NCBI GenBank assembly: GCA_900554375.1 | Contig: USHK01000003.1 | Span: forward strand, 1-20,387 | Reading direction: 5' to 3' | Source of the DNA: an uncultured Sutterella sp. | GTDB taxonomy: Bacteria > Pseudomonadota > Gammaproteobacteria > Burkholderiales > Burkholderiaceae_F | Length of the DNA: 20,387 nt | In this document: positions 7,379-14,518 of the stretch, in pieces | Numbering within the stretch: the stretch's first letter is position 1 | Layout of the letters: each line of letters opens with the position of its first letter | Notes under the pieces: model-generated | Seen by the model: only the letters and a program-made list of their open reading frames with translations | Database searches by the model: none | What the model was told of the DNA's origin: nothing | Program-made: the position numbers and the translations under genes

Positions 7379-8466
7379 GTTTTTCCGATTGTTCATATAT
7401 GCGCCGCGCCCTGGAGTTGGCCAAGAAAGCTCGTTTTAACTGTCCGCCGAATCCGGCGGTCGGCTGCGTGATTGTCAAAGATCGCCGAATTATCGGGGAG
7501 GGCTTTACGCAAAAGACCGGAGAAGCACACGCTGAAGTGATGGCGCTTCGAGACGCGGCTTCCCGTGGAGAAAGCGTGGAAGGAGCCACGGTTTACGTGA
7601 CGCTGGAGCCGTGTTCGCATTACGGCCGCACGCCTCCGTGTGCGTTGGCGCTTAAAAATGCAAAAGTTGCCCGCGTAGTTGCTGCATTGAAAGATCCCAA
7701 CCCTTTGGTTGCAGGGAAAGGTCTCAAGATTCTGGAAGAAGCCGGAGTAAAAGTCGAGTGCGGCTTAGAAAGTGAGGAAGCCGAAGAGATTAACCGCGGA
7801 TTTCTAAAGCGTCAAAGAGTGGGTATGCCTTGGGTTCGCACTAAGATGGCAATGAGTGTTGACGGAAACACAGCGCTTGCTAACGGCAAGAGTCAGTGGA
7901 TCACTTCGGAGGAAGCCCGTGCCGACGGACACTTTTGGCGCGGCATCAGCGGGGCCGTGCTCACAGGACTGGGAACGGTTCTGGCGGATAATCCTCAGAT
8001 GACGGCTCGTTTTGAAGGCGTTACGCGCCAGCCGCTGAAGGTTGTTGTTGACTCTAACCTCAGTCTGAATCCGGATCTGAAGATTTTTCAGGGCGGAAAG
8101 ACACTTCTCGTGTGTGCGCATTACGATATTGTTCGGGCTGAGAACTTTGAAAGTCAGGGAATTGAGGTCATTGAACTTCCGGGCAAAGACGGAAAAGTGG
8201 ATCTCAGAGCTTTGATGCGCGAACTCGCCAAACGTGAAATCAACGACGTGCATGTTGAGGCAGGCGCCAAATTGAACGGCGCGCTGGCGATGGAAGGACT
8301 GATCGATGAGTATTTAATTTACGTGGCCCCGGTATTTTTGGGAGACGGACGTCGTCTGCTGGATTTACCTTCTTTTAAAGATCTTTGTGAAGGGGTCGCG
8401 TTAGAATTCACCGATATTCAAAAAGTTGGTCCGGATGTGCGTCTGATGCTTCGTCCGGTGCGGTAA
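7375..8466 (+). CDS. ribD: Bifunctional riboflavin deaminase/reductase RibD
   Basis: Catalyses two successive steps of riboflavin synthesis: deamination of the pyrimidine intermediate from GTP, then NADPH-dependent reduction of its ribosyl side chain. The 363-residue protein has an N-terminal zinc deaminase domain (1-145) with HAE (H52, E54) and PCSHYGRTPPC (C80, C89), and a C-terminal DHFR-like reductase domain (about 150-363) beginning at PWVRTKMAMSVDGN and including the VVDSNL and EAGAKLNGAL segments. The length is typical of the fused form. It overlaps nrdR by 4 nt and lies 17 nt before ribE, which has its own AAGGAG. Confidence 0.98.
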   Translation: MSFSDCSYMRRALELAKKARFNCPPNPAVGCVIVKDRRIIGEGFTQKTGEAHAEVMALRDAASRGESVEGATVYVTLEPCSHYGRTPPCALALKNAKVARVVAALKDPNPLVAGKGLKILEEAGVKVECGLESEEAEEINRGFLKRQRVGMPWVRTKMAMSVDGNTALANGKSQWITSEEARADGHFWRGISGAVLTGLGTVLADNPQMTARFEGVTRQPLKVVVDSNLSLNPDLKIFQGGKTLLVCAHYDIVRAENFESQGIEVIELPGKDGKVDLRALMRELAKREINDVHVEAGAKLNGALAMEGLIDEYLIYVAPVFLGDGRRLLDLPSFKDLCEGVALEFTDIQKVGPDVRLMLRPVR

Positions 8467-8483
8467 ATAAGGAGACGATATTT

Positions 8484-9092
8484 ATGTTTACAGGAATTAT
8501 TCAGGCCGTCGGCCGTATTCGCGACAATGAGGAGATTGGCGACGGTCTGCGTATTCATGTTGAAGCCCCGGAACTCGGACTGGACACCGTCAAGATCGGT
8601 GACTCCATCGCCATTAACGGCGCCTGCATGACCGTAGTTGAAGTCGATGAAAAAAAATTCAAGGTTGAAGTTTCTGCCGAGTCTCTCAGCAAAACCGCTG
8701 GCTTAGACGGCTGGGGTTATGTGAACCTTGAAAAGGCGATGCGTCTCGGCGATCGTTTGGACGGTCACATCGTGAGCGGTCATGTTGACGGTGTCGGCGA
8801 AGTAGATGCTTTTGATAAAGTTGCCGAATCCTATCGTTTGGTGGTTCGCTGCCCGATGAAACTTGCCAAGTTCTTGGCTTACAAAGGATCGGTTGCGATC
8901 AATGGCGTGTCCCTGACCATTAACGAAGTGGAAGACACACCGGCAGGTACCCGTATCAGTATCAACCTGATTCCGCATACCTTCGAACATACTGCTTTCA
9001 AGTACACCAAAAAGCGTGATCTGGTTAACGTTGAAGTAGACACGGTTGCCCGCTACATTGAAAGAATGTACTCGCTCACTGAACATAAATAA
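8484..9092 (+). CDS. ribE: Riboflavin synthase, alpha chain
   Basis: Dismutates two 6,7-dimethyl-8-ribityllumazine molecules to riboflavin and the pyrimidine precursor. The 202-residue protein starts MFTGIIQAVG, the near-invariant N-terminus. It is built of two tandem lumazine-binding barrels: the first (1 to about 95) with INGACMTVVEV, the second (about 98-195) starting GHIVSGHVDGVGEV and containing INGVSLTINEV. AAGGAGA sits 11 nt upstream of the ATG. In many Betaproteobacteria ribBA comes next; here a 102-nt gap with a terminator-like hairpin leads to ribH instead. The symbol varies between species (ribC or ribE). Confidence 0.97.
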   Translation: MFTGIIQAVGRIRDNEEIGDGLRIHVEAPELGLDTVKIGDSIAINGACMTVVEVDEKKFKVEVSAESLSKTAGLDGWGYVNLEKAMRLGDRLDGHIVSGHVDGVGEVDAFDKVAESYRLVVRCPMKLAKFLAYKGSVAINGVSLTINEVEDTPAGTRISINLIPHTFEHTAFKYTKKRDLVNVEVDTVARYIERMYSLTEHK

Positions 9093-9103
9093 CCCAAATA
9101 TCG

Positions 9104-9160
9104 AACGGCCTTTAGACCCAACGCGGAGCGATGCGCGGAGGATTGCGAAGGTCGTTTTGT
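9104..9160 (+). terminator. Terminator/attenuator-like hairpin between ribE and ribH
   Basis: AACGGCCTT (9104-9112) pairs with AAGGTCGTT (9148-9156) with one G-U pair, and the right arm runs into a T-rich TTTTGTT. The 35-nt loop contains a second short hairpin, CGCGGAGCGATGCGCG, pairing at its ends. The large loop makes it less certain than the other terminators here. It would separate nrdR-ribD-ribE from ribH-nusB and later genes. It does not show the conserved core of an FMN riboswitch. Confidence 0.5.
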
Positions 9161-9194
9161 TAAAATTCCGCCTATCAATTTAACGGAGAAGAAT

Positions 9195-9695
9195 GTGTCC
9201 ATTGAATTCATTAAACCGAATGCAGACGGCAGTGATTTGAAAATCGGTATTGTTTCCGCCCGCTTCAACGACTGGGCCTGCGATGCCATGTTTGCATCCT
9301 GCTACGAAGAGCTCAAAGCTCACGGGGTTAAAGATGAGAACATCGTGGTTACCACGGTTCCCGGCGCTTTGGAAATCCCCGGTGCGCTCGTGATGCTCTA
9401 CGAAGGCTATCCCGATTTGGACGCCTTAGTTGCAATCGGCTGCGTGATCAGAGGAGAAACGTATCACTTTGAACTGGTCGCCAATGAGTCTTCCCGCGGC
9501 GTAACAGACTTCGTTATGACTGAAGGCATTTCCGTTGCCAACTGCATTCTGACAGTTGAAAACGAAGAACAGGCCAAAGTCCGCGTCCAGGAAAAGGGTG
9601 CCGACGCCGCTCGCGTCGCTCTGGAAATGGGCAATCTTCGCCGCTTCTGCGGACGCCGCGTTATGGAAAATTACGGAGAAGATAATGGACAGTAA
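9195..9695 (+). CDS. ribH: 6,7-dimethyl-8-ribityllumazine synthase
   Basis: Condenses the RibD product with 3,4-dihydroxy-2-butanone 4-phosphate to give lumazine, the substrate of RibE. The 166-residue protein shows IGIVSARFND (17-26), VPGALEIPGAL (55-65), and IGCVIRGETYHFELVANESS, with the catalytic histidine at H91. The frame requires a GTG start at 9195, giving MSIEFIKPN, 7-8 nt after GGAGAA. An ATG two bases earlier (ATGTG) opens another frame that stops after 15 codons. The 3' end overlaps nusB by 11 nt. The butanone-phosphate synthase (ribB/ribBA) is not in the window. Confidence 0.97.
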   Translation: MSIEFIKPNADGSDLKIGIVSARFNDWACDAMFASCYEELKAHGVKDENIVVTTVPGALEIPGALVMLYEGYPDLDALVAIGCVIRGETYHFELVANESSRGVTDFVMTEGISVANCILTVENEEQAKVRVQEKGADAARVALEMGNLRRFCGRRVMENYGEDNGQ

Positions 9696-10164
9696 TCATA
9701 CGGGAGCCAAGGGCCCCGCTAAAAAGCGCGGAGGCCGGAGCGCCCGTCGCCGTTCACGCGAATTCGCTCTTCAGGGCGTGTATCAGTGGCTGATGAGCCA
9801 TACTGATCCTGAGGCAATTGATGCCGCTGCTTTAGAAGCGGAAGATTTTGATAAAGCGGATCAGGCTTTTTATCGCGAGCTGCTTCACGGCGTGACGGAA
9901 GAGTTTCCGTCTCTTGAGGCCAGCTATGCTCCTCATATCGATCGCGAGGTTACATCGCTGTCTCCGATTGAAAGAGCGATTCTTTTGATCGGTACGTACG
10001 AGCTTAAAAACACGACCACACCATACCGCGTTGTGATTAACGAAGCCGTAGAACTCGCTAAGAGCTTCGGCGGTTCCGACGGCTTTAAGTATGTCAACGG
10101 AGTTTTGGACAAGATGGTTCCCGAACTTCGTCCCTATGAGGTTGTAAAAGGCAAAAATGCCTGA
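9685..10164 (+). CDS. nusB: Transcription antitermination factor NusB
   Basis: NusB pairs with S10 (NusE) on boxA RNA to support rRNA transcription antitermination. The 159-residue protein starts inside the last codons of ribH, with GGAGAAGATA immediately before the ATG. After a basic tail (KKRGGRSARRRSREF, about 13-27) come the family segments EFALQGVYQWL, FYRELLHGV, LSPIERAILLIGTYEL (about 91-106), and TPYRVVINEAVELAKSFGGSDGFKYVNGVLDKM (about 112-144). The frame is open upstream to 9556, but that part is antiframe sequence of ribH. It overlaps thiL by 8 nt. The ribH-nusB pair is widely conserved. Confidence 0.97.
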   Translation: MDSNHTGAKGPAKKRGGRSARRRSREFALQGVYQWLMSHTDPEAIDAAALEAEDFDKADQAFYRELLHGVTEEFPSLEASYAPHIDREVTSLSPIERAILLIGTYELKNTTTPYRVVINEAVELAKSFGGSDGFKYVNGVLDKMVPELRPYEVVKGKNA

Positions 10165-11191
10165 GCACCCTGCCTGTACGGTGACTCCGAATCCGCTTGA
10201 TGAGTTCGGAGTCATATCCCGTTTTTTCACGGACCGCTCTTTTTATCCGTCTGCGTGGCCTTCTCAAGGCACAGGGGACGACTGTGCTTTTCTTGACGTC
10301 GGACCGATGCGTTTAGCTGTTACGGCTGACATGATGGCGCTCGGATCGCATTTCTTAGAAAACGCCTCTCCTTACACGGTTGGCCGCAAGGCGCTAGCGG
10401 TAAATCTATCCGATCTCGCTGCTGCCGGTTCAGAGCCGAAAGCTTTCTTTCTCTCTATCTCCTTGCCTCGCATTGATCAATGCTGGCTTGAAGGTTTTTC
10501 GAAAGGTCTTCATGAGGAAGCACACCGATTCGGCTGCCCGCTGCGCGGCGGCGACACCGTAAAATCTTTTGCCAGGCCCGGCCAGACGGCTTATACCGCG
10601 ATATCTATCACGGCTATGGGCGAGTTGCCAGCCGGAAAGGGGCTAACCAGAGCCGGCGCAAGACCCGGAGACGATATTTGGGTCTCCGGTACGCCCGGGG
10701 ATGCTTTTGCAGCGCTGGGACAGATTTTCGGGTATTGGTCGTTTGACGACGCTCTCTTTCAATACTTCCGCTATCGCATGGACTTGCCCGAACCGAGAGT
10801 TGCCCTTGGTCGGGGGCTGTTGAATACTGCAACCGCCTGTTGTGATATTTCCGACGGTCTTGTCGGAGATTTGAAGCACATTCTGGAACGCTCGGGAGTT
10901 TCGGCACGGCTTTACTGGCCGACTTTCCCGAAGTCAGAAGCGATGAAGCTTTTGCCGGAAGCTGTTCAGCAGCGCTGTGTTCTCTCGGGCGGCGACGATT
11001 ACGAGCTGCTGTTTACCGCTCCTCCAACGCGCCGAGAAGAAGTTCGGTGCATCGCTGAGCAAACTCATACGCGCGTCTCTCGTATCGGGGAGGTTTTGCC
11101 GCCGGAAGAACTATTTCAGGTAATCGATGAAAACGGCGCAGAAGTTGCATACGGTACCTCATTTAATCATTTCGAAGAGGCCGGTTCATGA
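10157..11191 (+). CDS. thiL: Thiamine-monophosphate kinase
   Basis: ATP-dependent kinase making thiamine pyrophosphate from thiamine monophosphate, the last step of the pathway. The 344-residue protein begins with the FGVISRFF segment, then GTGDDCAFLDVG (GDD at 40-42, metal/ATP binding), TADMM, KALAVNLSDLAAAG (78-91), GGDT (131-134), CDISDGLVGDLKHIL (229-243), and SGGDDYELLFTAP. All are hallmarks of the PurM/ThiL fold. Its start lies 8 nt inside nusB and its end overlaps pgpA by 4 nt. The thiL-pgpA-pncC order is typical of Betaproteobacteria. Confidence 0.97.
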   Translation: MPEHPACTVTPNPLDEFGVISRFFTDRSFYPSAWPSQGTGDDCAFLDVGPMRLAVTADMMALGSHFLENASPYTVGRKALAVNLSDLAAAGSEPKAFFLSISLPRIDQCWLEGFSKGLHEEAHRFGCPLRGGDTVKSFARPGQTAYTAISITAMGELPAGKGLTRAGARPGDDIWVSGTPGDAFAALGQIFGYWSFDDALFQYFRYRMDLPEPRVALGRGLLNTATACCDISDGLVGDLKHILERSGVSARLYWPTFPKSEAMKLLPEAVQQRCVLSGGDDYELLFTAPPTRREEVRCIAEQTHTRVSRIGEVLPPEELFQVIDENGAEVAYGTSFNHFEEAGS

Positions 11192-11721
11192 AATCTTATA
11201 AAACGACTCCACCGTCCTTTAAGACGGTGCTTGACCACCCCTGGCTTTGGATTTCTACATTTTTCGGATCGGGCTGCATTACGCCGGCGCCGGGAACATG
11301 GGGTTCCTTTGCTGCGTGGGGCGCGTTCTGGCTGTTAGATATGTGGCTTGGGCGAACCTTCATTTGGGCGGCGGCACTTGTGTTATTTGTTCTCGGGTGC
11401 ATCTCGGTCGGCAAAAGCACGGTTTACTTAAATAAGGTCGATCACGGTTCAATCGTGGTCGATGAAGTCGTAGCGGTATGGGTTGTTCTACTCCTGACAC
11501 CTTTGGGTTTCTGGTGGCAGCTCTCATCCGTTATTGCTTTTCGTTTTTTTGACATTGTTAAGCTTCCGCCTGCATCGGTGTTGGACAAGGGCCGCCAGAA
11601 CGGCTTTACTGTCATGCTTGACGATATATTCGCGGCTGTTTATGCCATTCTGGTTATCAATTCGATGGCCTGGGTGGCCGGGTTCTACGGGGCCGCTTCA
11701 CCAATTTGGATTTTGCGATGA
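11188..11721 (+). CDS. pgpA: Phosphatidylglycerophosphatase A
   Basis: Inner-membrane lipid phosphatase converting phosphatidylglycerophosphate to phosphatidylglycerol. The 177-residue protein has FGSGCITPAPGTWGS (26-40), the acidic VDHGSIVVDEVVAVW (about 84-98), FRFFDIVKLPPAS (about 117-129), and NGFTVMLDDIFAAVYA (about 136-151). The Asp and Glu residues match the Mg2+ site of the PgpA family. Hydrophobic segments lie at about 41-72, 92-117 and 146-167. Both ends overlap neighbours by ATGA (with thiL and pncC), indicating translational coupling. Confidence 0.95.
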   Translation: MKSYKTTPPSFKTVLDHPWLWISTFFGSGCITPAPGTWGSFAAWGAFWLLDMWLGRTFIWAAALVLFVLGCISVGKSTVYLNKVDHGSIVVDEVVAVWVVLLLTPLGFWWQLSSVIAFRFFDIVKLPPASVLDKGRQNGFTVMLDDIFAAVYAILVINSMAWVAGFYGAASPIWILR

Positions 11722-12218
11722 ATAAAGAAATAGAGGATAAAGTCAAAGAACTCAGCCGCCGCATTGTCGGCACGGGTCAAATTGTGGTGACTGCCGAGTC
11801 CCTCACCGGAGGTATGATCAGTGCCGCTCTGACTTCCATTCCGGGCGCCAGCGAATGGTTTGAACGCGGTTTCGTGACTTACACCAATCAGGCTAAGCAC
11901 GAAATGCTGGACGTTCCGCAGTCCATCCTGGATCGCTTTTCGGCAGTCAGCACTCAGACGGTTTCGCAAATGCTGGAAGGTGTGATTCGCCACTCGAACG
12001 GCACGATGGCAGTTGCGGTGAGCGGGATCGCGGGACCGGACGGGGCTATGCCGGGCAGACCCGTGGGAACTGTCTTTATTGGTTGGAAGCGTAAAGACGA
12101 GATGGCCGAAGTGGGTCGTTATGAATTCAAAGGCGATCGTCAGAGCGTCCGTGAGCAGACGGTCGCCGTCGCGATTCAGGGGTTAATTGAAATGCTCGAT
12201 GAAAGGCAGCCATCATGA
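11718..12218 (+). CDS. pncC: Nicotinamide-nucleotide amidohydrolase (CinA C-terminal family)
   Basis: Deamidates nicotinamide mononucleotide to nicotinic acid mononucleotide, returning the product of DNA ligase and related reactions to NAD synthesis. The 166-residue protein consists only of the CinA C-terminal domain, as in stand-alone PncC. It shows VVTAESLTGGMISAALTSIPGAS, YTNQAKHEMLDV, and AVSGIAGPDGAMPGRPVGTVFIG. I set the start at ATG 11718 (MNKEIEDKV), overlapping the pgpA stop by ATGA; a TTG at 11706 is in frame but less likely. The stop overlaps the CNNM/CorC start by another ATGA. Confidence 0.95.
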   Translation: MNKEIEDKVKELSRRIVGTGQIVVTAESLTGGMISAALTSIPGASEWFERGFVTYTNQAKHEMLDVPQSILDRFSAVSTQTVSQMLEGVIRHSNGTMAVAVSGIAGPDGAMPGRPVGTVFIGWKRKDEMAEVGRYEFKGDRQSVREQTVAVAIQGLIEMLDERQPS

Positions 12219-13543
12219 GCATCTGGCTTGATATTTTGTGTTTAATTCTGCTGATTCTCCTCAATGGCTTTTTTGCCATGAGCGAGATTTCTATCGTTAC
12301 TGCTCGCCGCAGCAAGCTGCAGATGCTGGCCGACCAGGGCGCGAGCGGAGCAGAACTGGCTTTATCTCTTTCTGAGAACCCGACCCGAGCGCTTTCTACG
12401 ATTCAGGTTGGTATTACTTCCATCGGTATTCTTTCCGGTATTGTCGGTGAGTCGGCGCTGGTCGATCCGCTCTCCAATTTTCTTGCAGACACCCTCCACA
12501 TTCCTGCTGCAACTGCACGCGGGGCCTCGATGGCGGTCGTGGTTATTCTGATCACCTACTTCTCGATCGTAATCGGTGAATTAGTTCCGAAGCGTATCGG
12601 TCAGATGGGTGCGGATACGATTTCTCGCATGATCGCAAAGCCGATTCATTGGCTGGCAATTTTGGCTATGCCATTTGTAAAACTGCTCTCTTTTTCCACG
12701 GAGATGCTTCTCAAAATCCTCGGAATTAAGCAGGATGACCAAAGGATTACGGAAGAAGAAATTCACTCAGTCATCGACGAGGGCGGTGAGGCCGGCGTGA
12801 TCGATGCTCAAGAACATACAATGGTCAAAAACGTTTTCCGTTTGGATGATCGTGCAGTTGCATCTCTTATGGTTCCTCGCTCCGAAGTTCAGTATTTGGA
12901 TCTTGAAGACAGCCGAGAAGTTAACATGGAGAAGGTTCTAAATTCTCAGCATTCCCGCCTTCCTGTCTGCTATGGGGGATTGGATGACATTCGAGGGGTC
13001 GTAACCACACGTCTGCTGTTAAAGCAGATGGTTAATGATGGTAAACCGAATTTCAAGGTGAATTACGAACCTGTGCTGTACGTTCCGGAATCTATTTCCG
13101 GTATGGAGCTTTTGGAGACCTTTAGGAAGAGTGATGCCGCCCTTGCGATGGTCGTCGATGAATACGGTGCGATTTTAGGGCTCGTGACGCCGCATGATGT
13201 ACTTGAAGCGATTGCCGGCGAATTTAAGCCGGATGCGCCGGAAGATGCTCAGATTATTCAAAAAGGTGAAAACTGCTACGAAGTCGACGGTTTGCTGCCG
13301 ATTCCCGAGCTGAAAGACTTATTGGATATTGATGAGGTACCGGAAGAAGACAAGGATCGTTATACAACCGTTGCCGGAATGGTGATTTTCCTCTTGGAGC
13401 GTTTGCCGCGCACGGGGGACCGTGTCAAATGGGACGGCTGGGAGTTTCGAGTTATGGTTCTCGACGGACGCCGTCTTGACCGTATCTTGATTACCAAATT
13501 GCCTTCTGCAGATGATTCTTCGAATAAAAAGAAGGAGAACTAA
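12215..13543 (+). CDS. CNNM/HlyC-CorC family membrane protein (DUF21 plus CBS domains)
   Basis: The 442-residue protein has the three-part architecture of the family. An N-terminal DUF21/CNNM membrane domain (1 to about 175) has hydrophobic segments at about 4-25, 60-80, 103-125 and 138-160, including GELVPKRIG. A CBS pair follows (about 205-335; MVPRSEVQYLD, RLPVCYG, ALAMVVDEYGAILGLVTPHDVLEAIAGEF). The C-terminal CorC_HlyC domain (about 350-430) includes YEVDGLLPIPEL, TVAGMVIFLLERLPRTGD and ILDRILITK-like residues. Relatives are implicated in Mg2+ (and Co2+) transport or efflux; older 'hemolysin' names are misleading. It is the last gene of the overlapping chain and starts 4 nt inside pncC. 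Confidence 0.93.
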   Translation: MSIWLDILCLILLILLNGFFAMSEISIVTARRSKLQMLADQGASGAELALSLSENPTRALSTIQVGITSIGILSGIVGESALVDPLSNFLADTLHIPAATARGASMAVVVILITYFSIVIGELVPKRIGQMGADTISRMIAKPIHWLAILAMPFVKLLSFSTEMLLKILGIKQDDQRITEEEIHSVIDEGGEAGVIDAQEHTMVKNVFRLDDRAVASLMVPRSEVQYLDLEDSREVNMEKVLNSQHSRLPVCYGGLDDIRGVVTTRLLLKQMVNDGKPNFKVNYEPVLYVPESISGMELLETFRKSDAALAMVVDEYGAILGLVTPHDVLEAIAGEFKPDAPEDAQIIQKGENCYEVDGLLPIPELKDLLDIDEVPEEDKDRYTTVAGMVIFLLERLPRTGDRVKWDGWEFRVMVLDGRRLDRILITKLPSADDSSNKKKEN

Positions 13544-13544
13544 C

Positions 13545-13601
13545 GCCTGCGTCCGGCTGTTCGTCGGCTGGACGTGAACTACCGCAGGCTTACGTCTGCG
13601 G
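13545..13601 (+). repeat. Nested and competing inverted repeats in the CNNM/CorC 3' UTR
   Basis: GCCTGCG (13545-13551) is complementary to CGCAGGC (13583-13589). Between them GTCCGGC (13551-13557) pairs with GCTGGAC (13567-13573) with one G-U. CCGCAG (13582-13587) can pair instead with CTGCGG (13596-13601), so two stems compete for the same arm. The block starts 2 nt after the stop codon and is followed by a separate terminator. It may be a structured 3' UTR or a small RNA; no known family was recognised. Confidence 0.5.
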
Positions 13602-13628
13602 AATTCCGGAGCGTTCTGTTAAAACAAA

Positions 13629-13654
13629 AGGCCGCGATGAGTCGCGGTCTTTTT
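13629..13654. terminator. Intrinsic terminator between convergent CNNM/CorC and yqjK-like genes
   Basis: AGGCCGCGA (13629-13637) pairs with TCGCGGTCT (13642-13650) with one G-U pair, loop TGAG, then a T-run to 13654. The A-rich left flank (AAAACAAAA) gives a U-rich tail on the minus strand as well, so it can act on both converging transcripts. Confidence 0.88.
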
Positions 13655-13671
13655 GCATCCTTGTGAGAAGA

Positions 13672-14055
13672 TCAAGGCTTATTTGAAGAAGTCGAAGCCC
13701 CCTTTTTCACAACAGGATGCTTCTCATCGTATTCAATGCCTTTGAAGATACCAAAGGAGCTTGCAGCGATTAACGCTGCACCTAAATAACGTTTAGGGCT
13801 GCCGTTTTTAAGGACTAAACGAGCAATAGCCACAGCTGCAGGAATAAAGACGGTACGAGCGAGAGGAATCGCAACTTTTGGATTAGTCAATCCCAAAGCC
13901 TGCATGGTTTTGACCGCGTCGACACCGAGGTTCTTCACGGCGGAGGCGGGCTTGTTGCGCATGTAGTTCAGCTCATCTTGAATTTGAGCTCTTTGCTCTC
14001 CCGCCTGACGGGTCAGCTGTGCCAGTCTGCGCGCGACGTCTTCATTTGCTTGCAT
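13672..14055 (-). CDS. Hypothetical YqjK-like protein
   Basis: The 127-residue protein starts at ATG 14055, 14 nt inside the preceding holin-like gene and 9 nt after GAGGAG. A longer frame reaches 14196 but only by running through the neighbour. Residues 1-30 (VARRLAQLTRQAGEQRAQIQ) are charged and probably helical. Two moderately hydrophobic stretches follow, about 68-83 (IPLARTVFIPAAVAIARLVL) and 93-105 (YLGAALIAASSFGIF), with a charged Ser/Lys-rich tail. The position as third gene after yqjD- and yqjE-type genes, and the RRxAQL...QR pattern, resemble E. coli YqjK, but similarity is weak. The function is unknown. Confidence 0.75.
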   Translation of the reverse strand: MQANEDVARRLAQLTRQAGEQRAQIQDELNYMRNKPASAVKNLGVDAVKTMQALGLTNPKVAIPLARTVFIPAAVAIARLVLKNGSPKRYLGAALIAASSFGIFKGIEYDEKHPVVKKGASTSSNKP

Positions 14056-14491
14056 TGTTGCTCTCCTCTTCAATAGGGGCCGTCTGATGAGTGTTACTGT
14101 TGCCGGCTTTCCGATTGCATGAGGCGCGGAATGCGGCAACGTCAGCGGCCAAAATCTGACGCGATTCTTCAAACGCATACGGCATGTTTGCCGCAAGGTT
14201 GCGAGCTTTGCCCAGGAAGAAAAGGAACAACAGCAGATAGGCGCCTGCTATACAGCAAGAGACAAAAATGCGGTGATCTTCCCAGAAGATAACAAGGAGT
14301 GCGACCGATATAAAAACGAGCGCAAAGAGGCCGAAAAGGGCGGCAAGCACAGCATAGACTGCTGTTTTTGCCGCGTTGTTTTTGGCGACGGAGAGCTCGA
14401 TAGAAGCAATTTGAAGGCGCGTTGCCAAACTGTCCATCAACTGATTGAGGATCGTGAACAGTCCGGGGTCAGCATTATTTCTATCTGACAT
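14042..14491 (-). CDS. Phage-holin-family membrane protein (YqjE-like)
   Basis: The 149-residue protein begins with an amphipathic segment (LFTILNQLMDSLATRLQIASIELSVAKNN, about 11-39). Two transmembrane helices follow, about 41-69 (AAKTAVYAVLAALFGLFALVFISVALLVIFW) and 75-96 (FVSCCIAGAYLLLFLFFLG), then a soluble tail with an AFEESRQILAADVAAFR region. This is the layout of the YqjE/phage-holin superfamily 3 proteins. Despite the name they are chromosomal membrane proteins of unclear function, not lysis genes, and no phage genes are nearby. It lies 27 nt after the DUF883 gene and overlaps the yqjK-like gene by 14 nt. Confidence 0.85.
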   Translation of the reverse strand: MSDRNNADPGLFTILNQLMDSLATRLQIASIELSVAKNNAAKTAVYAVLAALFGLFALVFISVALLVIFWEDHRIFVSCCIAGAYLLLFLFFLGKARNLAANMPYAFEESRQILAADVAAFRASCNRKAGNSNTHQTAPIEEESNNASK

Positions 14492-14518
14492 ATCTATCTC
14501 CGAAAGCCTCGGAAAGAA

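Noticed and set aside
9093..9194. FMN riboswitch in the ribE-ribH gap
   Set aside because: The gap is short, and I could not find the conserved RFN core; only a terminator-like hairpin is visible.
9556..9684. Upstream extension of the nusB frame into ribH
   Set aside because: These codons are another frame of ribH; the extension does not resemble NusB, and ATG 9685 has a good ribosome site and family N-terminus.
12215..13543. Hemolysin/toxin gene
   Set aside because: The DUF21-CBS-CorC_HlyC architecture is that of a membrane ion-transport family; the hemolysin label is historical.
14056..14196. N-terminal extension of the yqjK-like frame
   Set aside because: It runs through the 3' end of the holin-like gene in another frame with Arg/Pro-rich noise; ATG 14055 has a clear GAGGAG site.
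14042..14491. Phage holin, hinting at a prophage lysis cassette
   Set aside because: No endolysin, spanin or phage structural genes are nearby; the gene fits the chromosomal YqjE group next to a DUF883 gene.
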